From Oopsacas minuta (Eukaryota; Porifera; Hexactinellida; Lyssacinosida; Leucopsacidae): a stretch of DNA of 64,000 nucleotides. Positions 54,552 through 64,000 of the stretch are shown here, piece after piece; the first letter of the stretch is position 1, and every line of letters starts with the position of its first letter. The stretch covers positions 186,001 to 250,000 of the forward strand of contig JAKMXF010000210.1 of assembly GCA_024704765.1 (NCBI GenBank). The letters run 5' to 3'. The notes under the pieces were generated by a model. It was given only the letters and a program-made list of their open reading frames with translations, had not been told where the DNA came from and ran no database searches. The translations under genes were made by a program, and so were the position numbers.

Positions 54552-57500
54552 ATGGCAAGAAAATTTTCATTGGGAAATTTAATAGGAAAGGGGGAAGGGG
54601 AGAATAAAATAAACTTTCACAATTTCAGAGACGCGATCAAAACAAAATGGAAAACAAATTTGAACATAGGTGGTGCTCTAAGGAAGTCTCGAACTGATAC
54701 AAACTTTCAAAAGTTGAAAGATGACTTGAGTAGAGCATTGGATGGAGACATTGCTAGTCTAAACAGAGTCAAGGAGTACACGTTAAAGAGGAAAATGCAA
54801 CTTAAAGTCTCTGTCCCGAAAGAGGAATTTCACATCTTAGAGGACGCAGATTTTATTCACCAAATTCTAACAGAATGTGATCAGATTTCTCCTGGAGCGA
54901 ATGTGTTTAAATCTGAAAAAGGCTGTCCCATCAAGAAAATGAATAGTGGTAGTGACGCAGTGATGTCTAAACCAAAGTTAAATGAAAACGAGAGGAATGA
55001 ACTGTACATGCTCTCAGCGATAGCCTACGATTTAATCTCTCTCGAGGAATCACAGAAAAATCCGACTAATGTGTCAAAAGATGAAATTGGATTAGAGAAT
55101 AGTTTAACTCTAATGCAAGAAGTGCTACATGTACCAAAAGATCTGATAAAAGGACTGGAAGAAAGAGTACACACATGCAGTGAGTATGGATTCTATTTAA
55201 GTGTAGACCTACATCAAGCACAAAATACGAAAACAACAATCCAAGATTCAAAAACTCAGCTTTACTGTCGAGTAGGGTATATTTCAAGAGAAGCAGTAGA
55301 ACATAAGAAACTAAACCTTGATGGGAAAGGAACCCTCGTGCATACGAGTCAATCTGTGGCGGATTCACAAAATCCAGTATGGGAAGAGAATTACAAACTT
55401 CCCCTCATCAGTAAAGCAGATTATCTTTTGATAGAGTTATGGAAGAGCAAAACCAACAAGAAAGGCACAAAAAGCTCAGACGAGCATTTGAATCGTTGCT
55501 TAATTAAATTAGATTCTCACATGGAAGAAATTAATGATCAAATGTTTGACCTAATTTCAACATCTGGAAAGGGTACACAATGGGAAATTCTATTAAGTAT
55601 CAAAATCATTGCCAGCGCAAGCCAATTGAATTTCCTTACTCAATATGATAGTACGGAAAAGCTGGAAATATACAGAACCTTCACCTGTGAATTGACTCTA
55701 CATCTGAACAGAAATAATATTACCTTAAACTTTAACAAATATATACAACCATTTGAACGAATCAAAAATAAGCTGGTAGAAATATTGGACTTGAATCATT
55801 TCCAAGTAAGAGCTATAGCATTCGAGTGTGCAGAGCTTTGGAGTCAAAGTAGGCAATTGAGTCGAGAAGATGTTGAGATTTGTGTAGCAATGCTAAATTC
55901 CCATTGGGACACGACAGATAATATTCTATCAACAGGACAGAGAACGAGACTTATCAAACAAATATGTAATCTGCTTGAACACGAGATGAAACGGTTGGAA
56001 TACCTACTCATTGAATTCCCACCAACTCAATTGAATTCAATACCATGTGTCGAGACGTTATTTAGTATTGTATTCGGAACATACACTTTTCTATTGAACA
56101 GAACAGCATTAGAGTTTATAACAAATTATGACGCTAACTATGACATCAACAACGATATAACTAAAAGGCTGATTAAAGGCATAAGCACATGGTACAAAGA
56201 TACCAGTCAAGCTATATTGATAAGAACAACACCCAAATCACAGCTAGAATCCCTGGTAACACTCTGTGAATTAATCCTCCTTCTCATGGAATCAAGTGAT
56301 TTGAGTTATAAAGACGCTATTTCAGTAGCCAGCATTGACTATTCGAATTTAATAGTATTTACAATAGATAAAGGATTATCTAAAGAGATAGAAGAAACTG
56401 CTCAGCTTATACTAACAGAAGAACCTAAGATTGGAGAAGATATTAATAAACTCTACTTCATGGCATTCCTCCTTTATCGTAAGGTTTCTCTCATTTTAAA
56501 GAAAATTGTATTATCAAAATCGGCAGTAAATACATTTAAGCTGAGCAGTCTTGACGAATGGTTCAGATCATATCTTAATCACTGGATATTAGCCCTGAGG
56601 GAAGTTAGCATGAAGAACATAGAAACAACAATTGAAATCGAGAGTGACGATGATATACACGAGTATAAGGGAATAAAGGTTAGTTCTTCTGCCATAGATA
56701 TAGCCTTGTGTTTACTACCAAGTTATTTGTTCTATAACAAGCTAGAAGACTGGGTTGATATTCAAGATAGATTTCATCTTGCCTTACAGACAATACAACT
56801 CAATGTTGATGCATTACTGAAATACAGTCAGAGAATGAGTGAGAGAGTTAGCAATTTAGTTAAAGATATCAATCCATTTGAACTCAGCACAGCAACATGT
56901 GTATTGCTTAATAATGGCTATTGTATCAGACATTATCTGGAGGAAGCACCCGAGAGAATGCATTGGGAGAATCTCAAGTCATTTCTAGAAGAGGGGGTAC
57001 AAAAAAACGCGATTTATGAGCTGATAGAATGTTGTCTTGGAAAAATAAGTGCAATAGAATGGGAATGCATGAGAAACATAGGAAAAGTATTTAAACCACA
57101 ATTCTCTACTTTTTACACAGAATTCATCTCGACACCACAACCTGCAGAAGATGCAATTGACAATCTAATGAAATGGCTCTTAAGAATTGTCAATACAGCT
57201 ATTCAAAACTTAAGTTCTGAACTATTTATACCCCTCCTAGAAGAGATGTGGAGACGAACACTTGAATGTATCGCTGAATACAAAGATCCACTTAAATCAA
57301 AAGGTAACAACAGTAAGATTCTAGAATCATTAGTTATTCTCTATGAATTCTTTGACAATGATGGTAAGGGCATCGGTACTGAGAAAATAGACGGAACTAT
57401 CTATGATAGTCTTGTAGAACATTTTAGTTTATATCTTCATGAGAGCCATGAGCTAATTATGATGTTTGGAAGAGATGTGAGTGAATTCTGCAGACATGCA

Positions 57501-58109
57501 CCTGACAAACGAGGCAGTTGTAATTTCAGTGTAGCATTCTTGGTTGATAAAGAGATATTGGAGATAAATATTATTCAGGTTGGATGTCTACCTACCCCTA
57601 ATACTAGCGGATCTGTTAGTGTCTATCTGCAAGCTAGCGTTTTGCCAAAGTATTATGAAACAAAGAATTACGAATGCAAGACCGAATTAAAGAAATACGA
57701 ATCATCCATGGTTATTGACGAGTTAATTAGTATAGCTGTTGCGAAACTAGGAATGCAGCAAGGATTCTTATTACAGATATCTCTCTATTACAGGAGTTCA
57801 CACAAAATGGGAATATATTCAGAGTATGGAGGATCAATGTTCCTGACGTCTGATTATATCGGTCAAATGAAGAGTACTGGCTCTATGGTGGATCTCTTAA
57901 CAGGAAAGAATGAAGTGAGAAAACCAATAAAAATGAGCTTCGTCGACCCAGGAGAGTATGAGATTCTCAGCATTCTAAGAGAGAGAAGACATGAAGACGC
58001 AATAATCAATGGTTTTATAGACAGCGTTACTAGGGGCGTGAAGGAGGGCAGGAGGCTAACTGATGGGATTGAAGGAACTAAGAAATTTCTGAATAAATTT
58101 CGAAAATAA
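54552..58109 (+). CDS. Munc13-4/BAIAP3-like MUN-domain protein B, single exon
   Basis: One exon of 1185 codons, 212 bp after paralogue A. The same architecture is clearer here: N-terminal helical region (NELYMLSAIAYDLISLEES), first C2 (about 211-350, with NPVWEENYKLPL and LLIELWKSK), MUN region with the block SSSAIDIALCLLPSYLFYNK (shared with A as SSSAFDIAICLFPCYCFY), an MHD2-like segment from DAIDNLMKWLLR (about 867) through ILYEFFDNDGKGIGTEKI, and a C-terminal C2-like domain (about 988-1110). The final helix repeats a motif common to both (EILSILRERR versus EIFKILRKRK). Likely a vesicle tethering and priming factor. Single exons of this size suggest an ancestral retroposition or wholesale intron loss before the tandem duplication. 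Confidence 0.73.
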   Translation: MARKFSLGNLIGKGEGENKINFHNFRDAIKTKWKTNLNIGGALRKSRTDTNFQKLKDDLSRALDGDIASLNRVKEYTLKRKMQLKVSVPKEEFHILEDADFIHQILTECDQISPGANVFKSEKGCPIKKMNSGSDAVMSKPKLNENERNELYMLSAIAYDLISLEESQKNPTNVSKDEIGLENSLTLMQEVLHVPKDLIKGLEERVHTCSEYGFYLSVDLHQAQNTKTTIQDSKTQLYCRVGYISREAVEHKKLNLDGKGTLVHTSQSVADSQNPVWEENYKLPLISKADYLLIELWKSKTNKKGTKSSDEHLNRCLIKLDSHMEEINDQMFDLISTSGKGTQWEILLSIKIIASASQLNFLTQYDSTEKLEIYRTFTCELTLHLNRNNITLNFNKYIQPFERIKNKLVEILDLNHFQVRAIAFECAELWSQSRQLSREDVEICVAMLNSHWDTTDNILSTGQRTRLIKQICNLLEHEMKRLEYLLIEFPPTQLNSIPCVETLFSIVFGTYTFLLNRTALEFITNYDANYDINNDITKRLIKGISTWYKDTSQAILIRTTPKSQLESLVTLCELILLLMESSDLSYKDAISVASIDYSNLIVFTIDKGLSKEIEETAQLILTEEPKIGEDINKLYFMAFLLYRKVSLILKKIVLSKSAVNTFKLSSLDEWFRSYLNHWILALREVSMKNIETTIEIESDDDIHEYKGIKVSSSAIDIALCLLPSYLFYNKLEDWVDIQDRFHLALQTIQLNVDALLKYSQRMSERVSNLVKDINPFELSTATCVLLNNGYCIRHYLEEAPERMHWENLKSFLEEGVQKNAIYELIECCLGKISAIEWECMRNIGKVFKPQFSTFYTEFISTPQPAEDAIDNLMKWLLRIVNTAIQNLSSELFIPLLEEMWRRTLECIAEYKDPLKSKGNNSKILESLVILYEFFDNDGKGIGTEKIDGTIYDSLVEHFSLYLHESHELIMMFGRDVSEFCRHAPDKRGSCNFSVAFLVDKEILEINIIQVGCLPTPNTSGSVSVYLQASVLPKYYETKNYECKTELKKYESSMVIDELISIAVAKLGMQQGFLLQISLYYRSSHKMGIYSEYGGSMFLTSDYIGQMKSTGSMVDLLTGKNEVRKPIKMSFVDPGEYEILSILRERRHEDAIINGFIDSVTRGVKEGRRLTDGIEGTKKFLNKFRK

Positions 58110-58377
58110 TTTGAACAATATGTAAATATGTGTAGAGTCGTTAATTACGTACGTAGATCATGGTAGAGCATTTTACTATTGTATTATTGTTCATTGTATT
58201 GGTCATGTACGAGTTAGAGTTCAATCTTGTTTTATTCTAATAATGATTTGTTACTCACAAGAAATGTATAATTACATACATAGAAATATATTAATCACAC
58301 GGTCATTAATACAGAGAAAAAATCAAATTATTACAGTAAAAAAAGTTGAATTGTATATTAATAGGAATTATAATTCG

Positions 58378-60461
58378 TTAAAACATGATTAAGTTATTCT
58401 GAGATTTGGATCTTACTTTGTCTCTCTGACTAAGAATTTTGGGTGATATTAATATGAGTTTTTTGGTGCTATGTTTCCTGTATGGATGAGTGCTGGCGAC
58501 ACTATGTACTGTTTTTGATCGGGATGCTAGTTCAGTGATATCTGAGCTGTAGGAATCTTTGGAATGAGTTTCACCCATGCTTAATAATCTTGCGCTAGGA
58601 TTGGGAGAAGATGGAAGAGATCTGGGCAATGCCTCTGGAACAACATTCGTGATCGGAGTAGTGTATTTTTTAATTAAGTCTTGTACCTTACCCCTTTTTT
58701 CGCATAATGGAGTTTCTTGAATACTCACCAGAGGATGTTCAATCTCCAAATTTGATTTTTGCAGAGAATCTTTGGAGGAACTTGGAATTTTCATATCGAC
58801 ATAACCTGAATTTCTTCTCACCATAACCTTAGGAGATTTCGGATTTAGTGGCTTGATATCAATGTGTATAGTGTTTTTCTCTGGAAACCTTGGAGTAGCT
58901 ACGAAATCATCCAATTCTTCGTCAGATCGTGAGCCAGTGCTGGAGCTATATCCTGAGCTATAGCCGGTTAAATTATCATTTAAATTCATCTCTACATATT
59001 CACCAGTGTGTCTCTTGCAGGCAGGAGGACGCTTAGGCGCACTCTTGAGTGTTGGTCTTGGGGATACTAAGGGAGGTCCTCTGGATTGTGGCACACTTAA
59101 TTTGGTAAAGATATCAGGCCTATTCCAATCTAGAGATTTTCTTCTTAGAGTATCTTCTCTATTCTGTGATATGATAATCTCATTACAGTTTAAGTTTCTG
59201 GTGCTTGACCATTTGGATGCGCCATCTAGTGTAGGTGTGTGTTCGAGGGGGGAGAGTGTGTCTAGTAGTCCAAGGAGATAGTTAAAGGACCACTTCTCTA
59301 AGCCTATTTCCACGTCTTGTCGTTTCAGAGTTGCAATCGAGGCCTGATGAGCTTGTGCTGAAATAGCCTAATGAGAAAGACAAATATAAAATACAAAATG
59401 ACGTTTGCAATATGAACAAATAAACTTACTTTGTTGATTGATTTTATCCATCTCTGTCTTTCAGTTGCGTCATCACAGAATAGATTGAATCTTTTCTTGG
59501 TGCGAGTGCAAGTGAGAGAGAAATAAAACTTGTCTCTTTTCGAACTACAGTCATCTGCTCTAACATTGCTATAAGCTGATATGCAGATAGTGCCTTTACA
59601 CTCGTTTTGATTTGTTCTCATTTTAGCGTCGTAGTATACGAGTGAATCTGGAGTCAGCATAAACCAGCGTCTAGTGCTTCCCATATGCTTCCCCATTTTG
59701 TAAATGTATCCTTGTTTGAGTGATCCTCTGAATAGAGTATCGTATATCTCTGTTACTATCACCATACCGTAATCACGGGGTAAAATTCCAAGACATTGTT
59801 CTTGTATTATGCTGAAGAATGTTGGGTAATTTAAGTGGGCTTGGTTAGAGGAATTTTTGCATATTTTGTTAATTTTCAAGTCTGATTTCTCCATTAATTT
59901 CTCAAGAAATTCATTGAAAATTGTTCTAGCTATTTTAAGCTCTCCTTTGACATCAAGTTTGCAGTAAATCAACCAGAGTTGGTAGAGTAAAGTGTCTGGA
60001 AAATTCATTTTATTTATTTTCATAATTTCTTGCTGATTGGCTGTGTAAAAGATCTTCCAACATTCGTGTTTTGAAATGTTACAATCCTCAATAGATACGT
60101 CTTGAATCTATTAGGATAGAAATATATAAATGATGCAATAATATAAAAATTAATAATTGAATTGTAAAATTTTATCACAACATACCCGACAGATATAGTC
60201 CATGAAATCATCAAATTTTAATAACCCGTGATAGAAGGAATGGGATTCGTTGTTGGAGAGGTTTTCATAGAAAACTACTTTAAATCTGTCACTGTATCTC
60301 TCAAGAAATCCTTTTAGAGTTGGGATTGAACTGTTATCTTTCGGACGATTATCATACAAAGTTTTGTAAAGATGTTTGAAACAATTTGTTTGCGTTACAC
60401 TGCCGTAAACACGATCACATAGAATCTGATTTCCGTACATTTTAACTACAAAACGCGGCAT
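58378..60461 (-). CDS. SWAP70/DEF6-like PH protein with a PI3K-binding-type YxxM tail
   Basis: Three exons, 60186-60461, 59430-60107 and 58378-59367, join in phase 0 to 647 aa. Residues 1-220 resemble the EF-hand-like N-terminus of SWAP70/DEF6, ending before LKQGYIYKMGKHMGSTRRWF, where a PH domain starts (about 222-318) and closes with ATERQRWIKSI. In SWAP70 the corresponding motif is LKQGYMxKKG. Instead of the usual coiled coil and DH-like segment, the C-terminal 330 residues are Ser/Pro-rich and disordered. They contain two YxxM motifs (EYVEMNL near 442, GYVDMKI near 507), like the docking proteins GAB, IRS and DOK. The role as a phosphoinositide-binding adaptor is inference. The N-terminal assignment is the weaker part. 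Confidence 0.6.
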
Positions 60462-62571
60462 GATAAGTATACCAATAAAATAGAATAAATAATTATATAA
60501 TAGCAATTTTAGACTCTTATTTATAAGTGTGTATTACGGAAATAAGTATAAGCGGAATTTTACTGAGTTAACATAAGGTCTAACTCCAATATATTTCTAT
60601 TAAAATAGACTAATCCTTCAAGCTATATAAGGCACTATTAACGTGTTAACGGATTATATCGACGGATACAGATTCGTAAATGCTAGTTCCATGAACTGAA
60701 TACAACTAACAGCTGGTTAAAGACTAGTTAACGGATTCCTATTCAATAGAACAATAGTCGTATCTTCCGTATGACTGTCAGCAGACACAATGTGATTAAG
60801 AAAATCGAATATATTTATTTGGAGGTGTTATTGTTTACAACATATTTCAGGTAAACAAATGCAAATATACCCAAAAGACTATGATATTTGTAGGGAATAT
60901 TCAAAATTTATTCCACTCCATTTGTAAATTGAGGATTGGGTAGATACGTCACTAACAAACACATTTTACGTAAAAACTATAAAGAAAAATATTTGAACAA
61001 TTCTTACCTGATTTTCCTTGTAAATTTGAGAAATAAGATGTAATAATATTTCGTAGATGTTTTGATAAAAGATTGTTCTGTAATCAAACAATTGTCACTC
61101 ACTATTTATACAGATTGAAACTTCATATGTAGTTGTACATAGTAAAAGTATTGAATTATATGATATACCAGTGATAAGCTAAAAGATAAATGAAAATGAT
61201 ATCATTAGCATATTGGATAGGAACTGAGGTAGACATTTGGCAAAGTGAGGCCAGCATTAGAAATATAGAATATTTAATAAAGATTTGTATTAATAATTAA
61301 GCTGCTTCAGTAGATTCAGGTAAGCAATTAATGTTTTGAATATAAACAATGATAGCTCTTTCGTGATAGATGATCATGAGCTTTCAATGATAGAATACAA
61401 ACTTGTTAAATATTTATAATACGTAAAAGTTGAGATATTCATTATCTTTGCACAAAATGAATGAGCAAATAGACGCCGTAAGGAGTGTAGCTCTTAACTG
61501 GCCTCTTAAAACAATCATTAAACCCACTCTACCACACTAATAGTCAAATATTTAACTATATAATTCCTACAAATGTAGGGGTAGGAAAGGGTAAATTGTG
61601 GAACAACCAAAGTACAACTAAAATAGGAGATAGATGGTGAATTGAAAGGTGCTCAACAAACCTGATAAAGAAGCTTGGATTACTTTTCTCTACTAATTAT
61701 CCTCCTTGGGATTATTAGATCAATTAGTTTTCTTTGGGTTCAAATAGTTTAACAACGAAATGATTGCTAGCTAGAGTTTAATTCAGAATAACAATTATAT
61801 ATTAAAAAAAACAACACAGCACAGTATAACTGTGTGGTTATCTGCAACTTCGAATAAACGAACATTTCCATTACCCGAAATGGTCCCAATTCCTATTCTA
61901 TTACAAGTATGTAAATGTATTTCCCGCGACCTCCCGAATGTTATTGACTGATCTCAGTTGTTCTGAAAATTAATTTGTACTCTAAATGATGGAAGCAAAT
62001 AAACATAAATGAAAATACAAATTTCTTGGAAATCAAGCCCTAATTTAATGATTAAGATGTAAGCGCCTTTCACTATTCATCTTAAAATCATATTTTATAT
62101 AAAACTTATAATAGAATAATTATCACAAAATCATTTGCGTGGACGCTGAATCATTCATCCATTCTATTGTACTCAGAATTAATCACAGGTCTATTGTCTG
62201 ACTAGAAATGACTGCAAGAGATATCACTACAGCTCTACACTCCCTTTACTGATTACTGATAAACCGCAATCAATTTCCATTAATAAAATGAAAGGTCTAA
62301 GTAAATGTACATATGTGTATTCATAATAATTAAAGGATTAAAGGTGAAACAGACTAACTCCGATCTAAGAACTAGCGAAATATAAACTACTGAAAAACAA
62401 AAATTACAAAATTTCCATTTGTATCTTGATTCTTTAAGTGATAGTTAATCTCGCTGATTTATATAAAGTCTCGATATTTATAAGGGTTGGAAAGGAAATG
62501 ATTCATTTAAGTGTAAATTATGCAATTATGTGGATATATAATCTGGTTACACACTGGAAGAATTGAACATG
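60462..62571. other. 2.1-kb region without a recognised gene
   Basis: Between the SWAP70-like gene and the 3' end of delta-catenin. Stops are frequent in all frames and no protein motif, tRNA or rRNA was recognised. Near 61820-61915 there are words such as CTTCGAATAAACGAAC and CCCGAAATGGTCCC that resemble decayed inverted-repeat elements, without defined ends. It is probably 5' regulatory DNA plus the delta-catenin 3' UTR, and is the largest empty interval in the window. Confidence 0.55.
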
Positions 62572-64000
62572 CTACACCCAAGAATCGGTAGCTTTTGCCC
62601 GATCAAACCGTATGTTAGTTGTATGAGGGTTTTTAGACATGAGTTGAGGGACTTGAATTGGTGTGTATTTAGAAGGGAGGTTTTCTAAGCTGCTTTTATC
62701 AGATTTCACGATATCTGGTTGGCGGTTGGCGCTAGGAAGATCCTCTGGACGTATATGTGCAGTTAATCGCCTTTCTCGTTTCCTCTTAGTATCAACTTTA
62801 GAGTACACGTCAGTTTGTTCGTTCTCATCATCCTTGGCTTCGATACGAATAGATTCTCTGGACTCTTCTTGTCCTGTCGTCACGGAAGGATTCGGGGAGG
62901 GGGTGTGTTGAGGAGGAACAAGCTTAGCGTCTATCCCTAAATTCGAGTCTAGGGGTGTGGCCCTTTGATCCGAGGTACCCTTCTGTTCAGAAGAAGGATC
63001 CCGATTATAGCAGTAAATACGAGAATTAACCAAATTAGTATCCCCAGCCAATGATGGAGTGTTTCTAGGAGAACGTGAAATGAAAGAGACTGGAGAATCT
63101 CTGTGTACTTGCTCCAGAGGATGCCTCAAGGCAGAATCAGGATAGGATAAAGTTTGCTGTATCTTTTTATGAGGAAAATTAGTCTCAAATTGAGTTCTTG
63201 GATTATTATCCATATTTACAGGGGGAACAATTCTCCTATGTCTAGTGTTAGACTGCTGGTTAATAAGGGAGTTCTGAGGCTGGGAGGTACGAGAACTCCC
63301 ACTGATAATGCTAGATTCGCGAAACATAGTAAAATCACGACCTAGGTCAAGAGTATGGTGAATATTTGGTGAATTCTTTTCTGCTAAACTGTCGGATTTC
63401 GCTCGCTGTCTATACGCATTTTGCAAACTTGGATTTTTAGAACTATATGGCCCTGATAGATTTGTATCGCTAGGAGCACTAGAAGTTTCCTGTTCCAACC
63501 AATCTACTACTTTCTTCCAATTTTCATAAGTCCAGCCTTCTTTCTTCAAAAGAGGACGTGCAGTCTTATCTTCATGCAAAGAGAGACATATCTTGTTTGC
63601 GAGGTAAATTGTCTTTGGTGAATTTTGGTAATTACTGCAAGCAAGTTTTGCAATAATTACAATAGAATTCTTATTCTGGTAGAGTCGGTTGATGTTATCA
63701 GGACAGTTTTGAATAAGTTCATTGACAGTACTTAATAGGCTCTGGTAACATGCGTCATTAAGGCCTTCACAGTGTTTCCCACCTGGTAATCTCTCAACTA
63801 GGTGAACCATTGCATAGTCACCGATAAGAACTTTATTATGTGGATCTAAACTCAGATTGCGTAACGTAGTACTGGCTGATTTTACAATCAAATCATTGTC
63901 AATCGTCGTAATTACTTTGACAATTAAAGAGAGGCCTTTTTTGTTTCGCATAGCAGTTCTTATGTAAGATGCCCATTTCCAATTGCAAGCTGTAAGGTTG
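62572..64000 (-). CDS. CTNND2: Delta-catenin/p120-family armadillo protein (3' part)
   Basis: An open frame of 476 codons that enters from beyond the right edge and ends at 62572. The first about 150 residues are armadillo repeats of the p120 family (NLTACNWKWASYIRTAM, LIVKSASTTLRNLSLDPHNK, LVERLPGG). A long Ser/Pro-rich tail follows. The protein ends in DSWV, the PDZ-binding motif of delta-catenin, ARVCF and p0071. These proteins bind the juxtamembrane tail of cadherins and regulate cadherin stability and Rho GTPases. The symbol is by similarity to the subfamily with the PDZ ligand; a single ancestral family member is likely. N-terminal repeats lie outside the window. Confidence 0.88.
   Translation of the reverse strand, partial: NLTACNWKWASYIRTAMRNKKGLSLIVKVITTIDNDLIVKSASTTLRNLSLDPHNKVLIGDYAMVHLVERLPGGKHCEGLNDACYQSLLSTVNELIQNCPDNINRLYQNKNSIVIIAKLACSNYQNSPKTIYLANKICLSLHEDKTARPLLKKEGWTYENWKKVVDWLEQETSSAPSDTNLSGPYSSKNPSLQNAYRQRAKSDSLAEKNSPNIHHTLDLGRDFTMFRESSIISGSSRTSQPQNSLINQQSNTRHRRIVPPVNMDNNPRTQFETNFPHKKIQQTLSYPDSALRHPLEQVHRDSPVSFISRSPRNTPSLAGDTNLVNSRIYCYNRDPSSEQKGTSDQRATPLDSNLGIDAKLVPPQHTPSPNPSVTTGQEESRESIRIEAKDDENEQTDVYSKVDTKRKRERRLTAHIRPEDLPSANRQPDIVKSDKSSLENLPSKYTPIQVPQLMSKNPHTTNIRFDRAKATDSWV

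Noticed and set aside
1-64000. CRISPR array, bacterial operons, prophage or rRNA/tRNA genes
   Set aside because: None is visible; the spliced animal genes show this is eukaryotic nuclear DNA.

Overview
This window is nuclear DNA from a small, AT-rich, gene-dense animal genome. Introns are mostly 50-150 bp and GT-AG, and many genes are intron-poor. Metazoan origin is supported by a delta-catenin ending in the PDZ ligand DSWV, a zyxin/Ajuba-type triple-LIM protein, Maf-type bZIP genes, two MUN-domain (Munc13-4/BAIAP3-like) genes, a TM2 protein and a SWAP70-like PH protein. The species cannot be named from sequence alone; a compact early-branching animal such as a sponge would fit, but that is inference.

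Layout. 1-9.7 kb (+ strand): end of an unknown gene, a TM2 protein, a hAT-like remnant, THOC7, XRCC6 (Ku70) and an intronless calmodulin with a TATA box. A 3.4-kb Ku70 intron encloses two other genes on the same strand, an RGS22-like protein and an unknown multipass membrane protein. 10.1-17.3 kb (+): SPRYD7, whose last intron (5.75 kb) contains a complete intronless URB1 and a transposase-type SWIM fragment. 17.8-30.6 kb (-): a 24-exon CUL4 gene, reassembled here from small exons (788 codons, frame intact). One intron holds two tandem Maf-like bZIP genes and another holds FNTB on the opposite strand. 30.8-50.6 kb (-): a tightly packed head-to-tail run of LIM protein, RTEL1, DPAGT1, NOP2, RPL8, DEPDC5, HADH, methionine adenosyltransferase, isochorismatase-like hydrolase and UGDH, with gaps of only about 145-495 bp. 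50.9-58.1 kb (+): two very long single-exon MUN-domain paralogues in tandem. 58.4-64 kb (-): a SWAP70-like PH protein with a tail carrying YxxM motifs, a 2.1-kb empty gap, and the 3' end of delta-catenin running off the window.

Most genes are housekeeping and not one pathway: DNA repair and telomere maintenance (Ku70, RTEL1, CUL4), ribosome biogenesis (URB1, NOP2, RPL8), mRNA export (THOC7), N-glycosylation and sugar nucleotides (DPAGT1, UGDH), growth control (DEPDC5), metabolism (HADH, MAT) and exocytosis (MUN pair).

The most unusual features are architectural. Six complete genes sit inside introns of three host genes (two in XRCC6, one in SPRYD7, three in CUL4), five of them with uninterrupted reading frames. 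Many start codons are closely preceded by a splice-acceptor-like sequence, which together with the same-strand run raises the possibility of spliced-leader trans-splicing or 5'-UTR introns. A family of short TA-flanked inverted-repeat elements (TACAGT...ACTGTA) recurs in introns and gaps. No CRISPR array, rRNA or tRNA gene was recognised.
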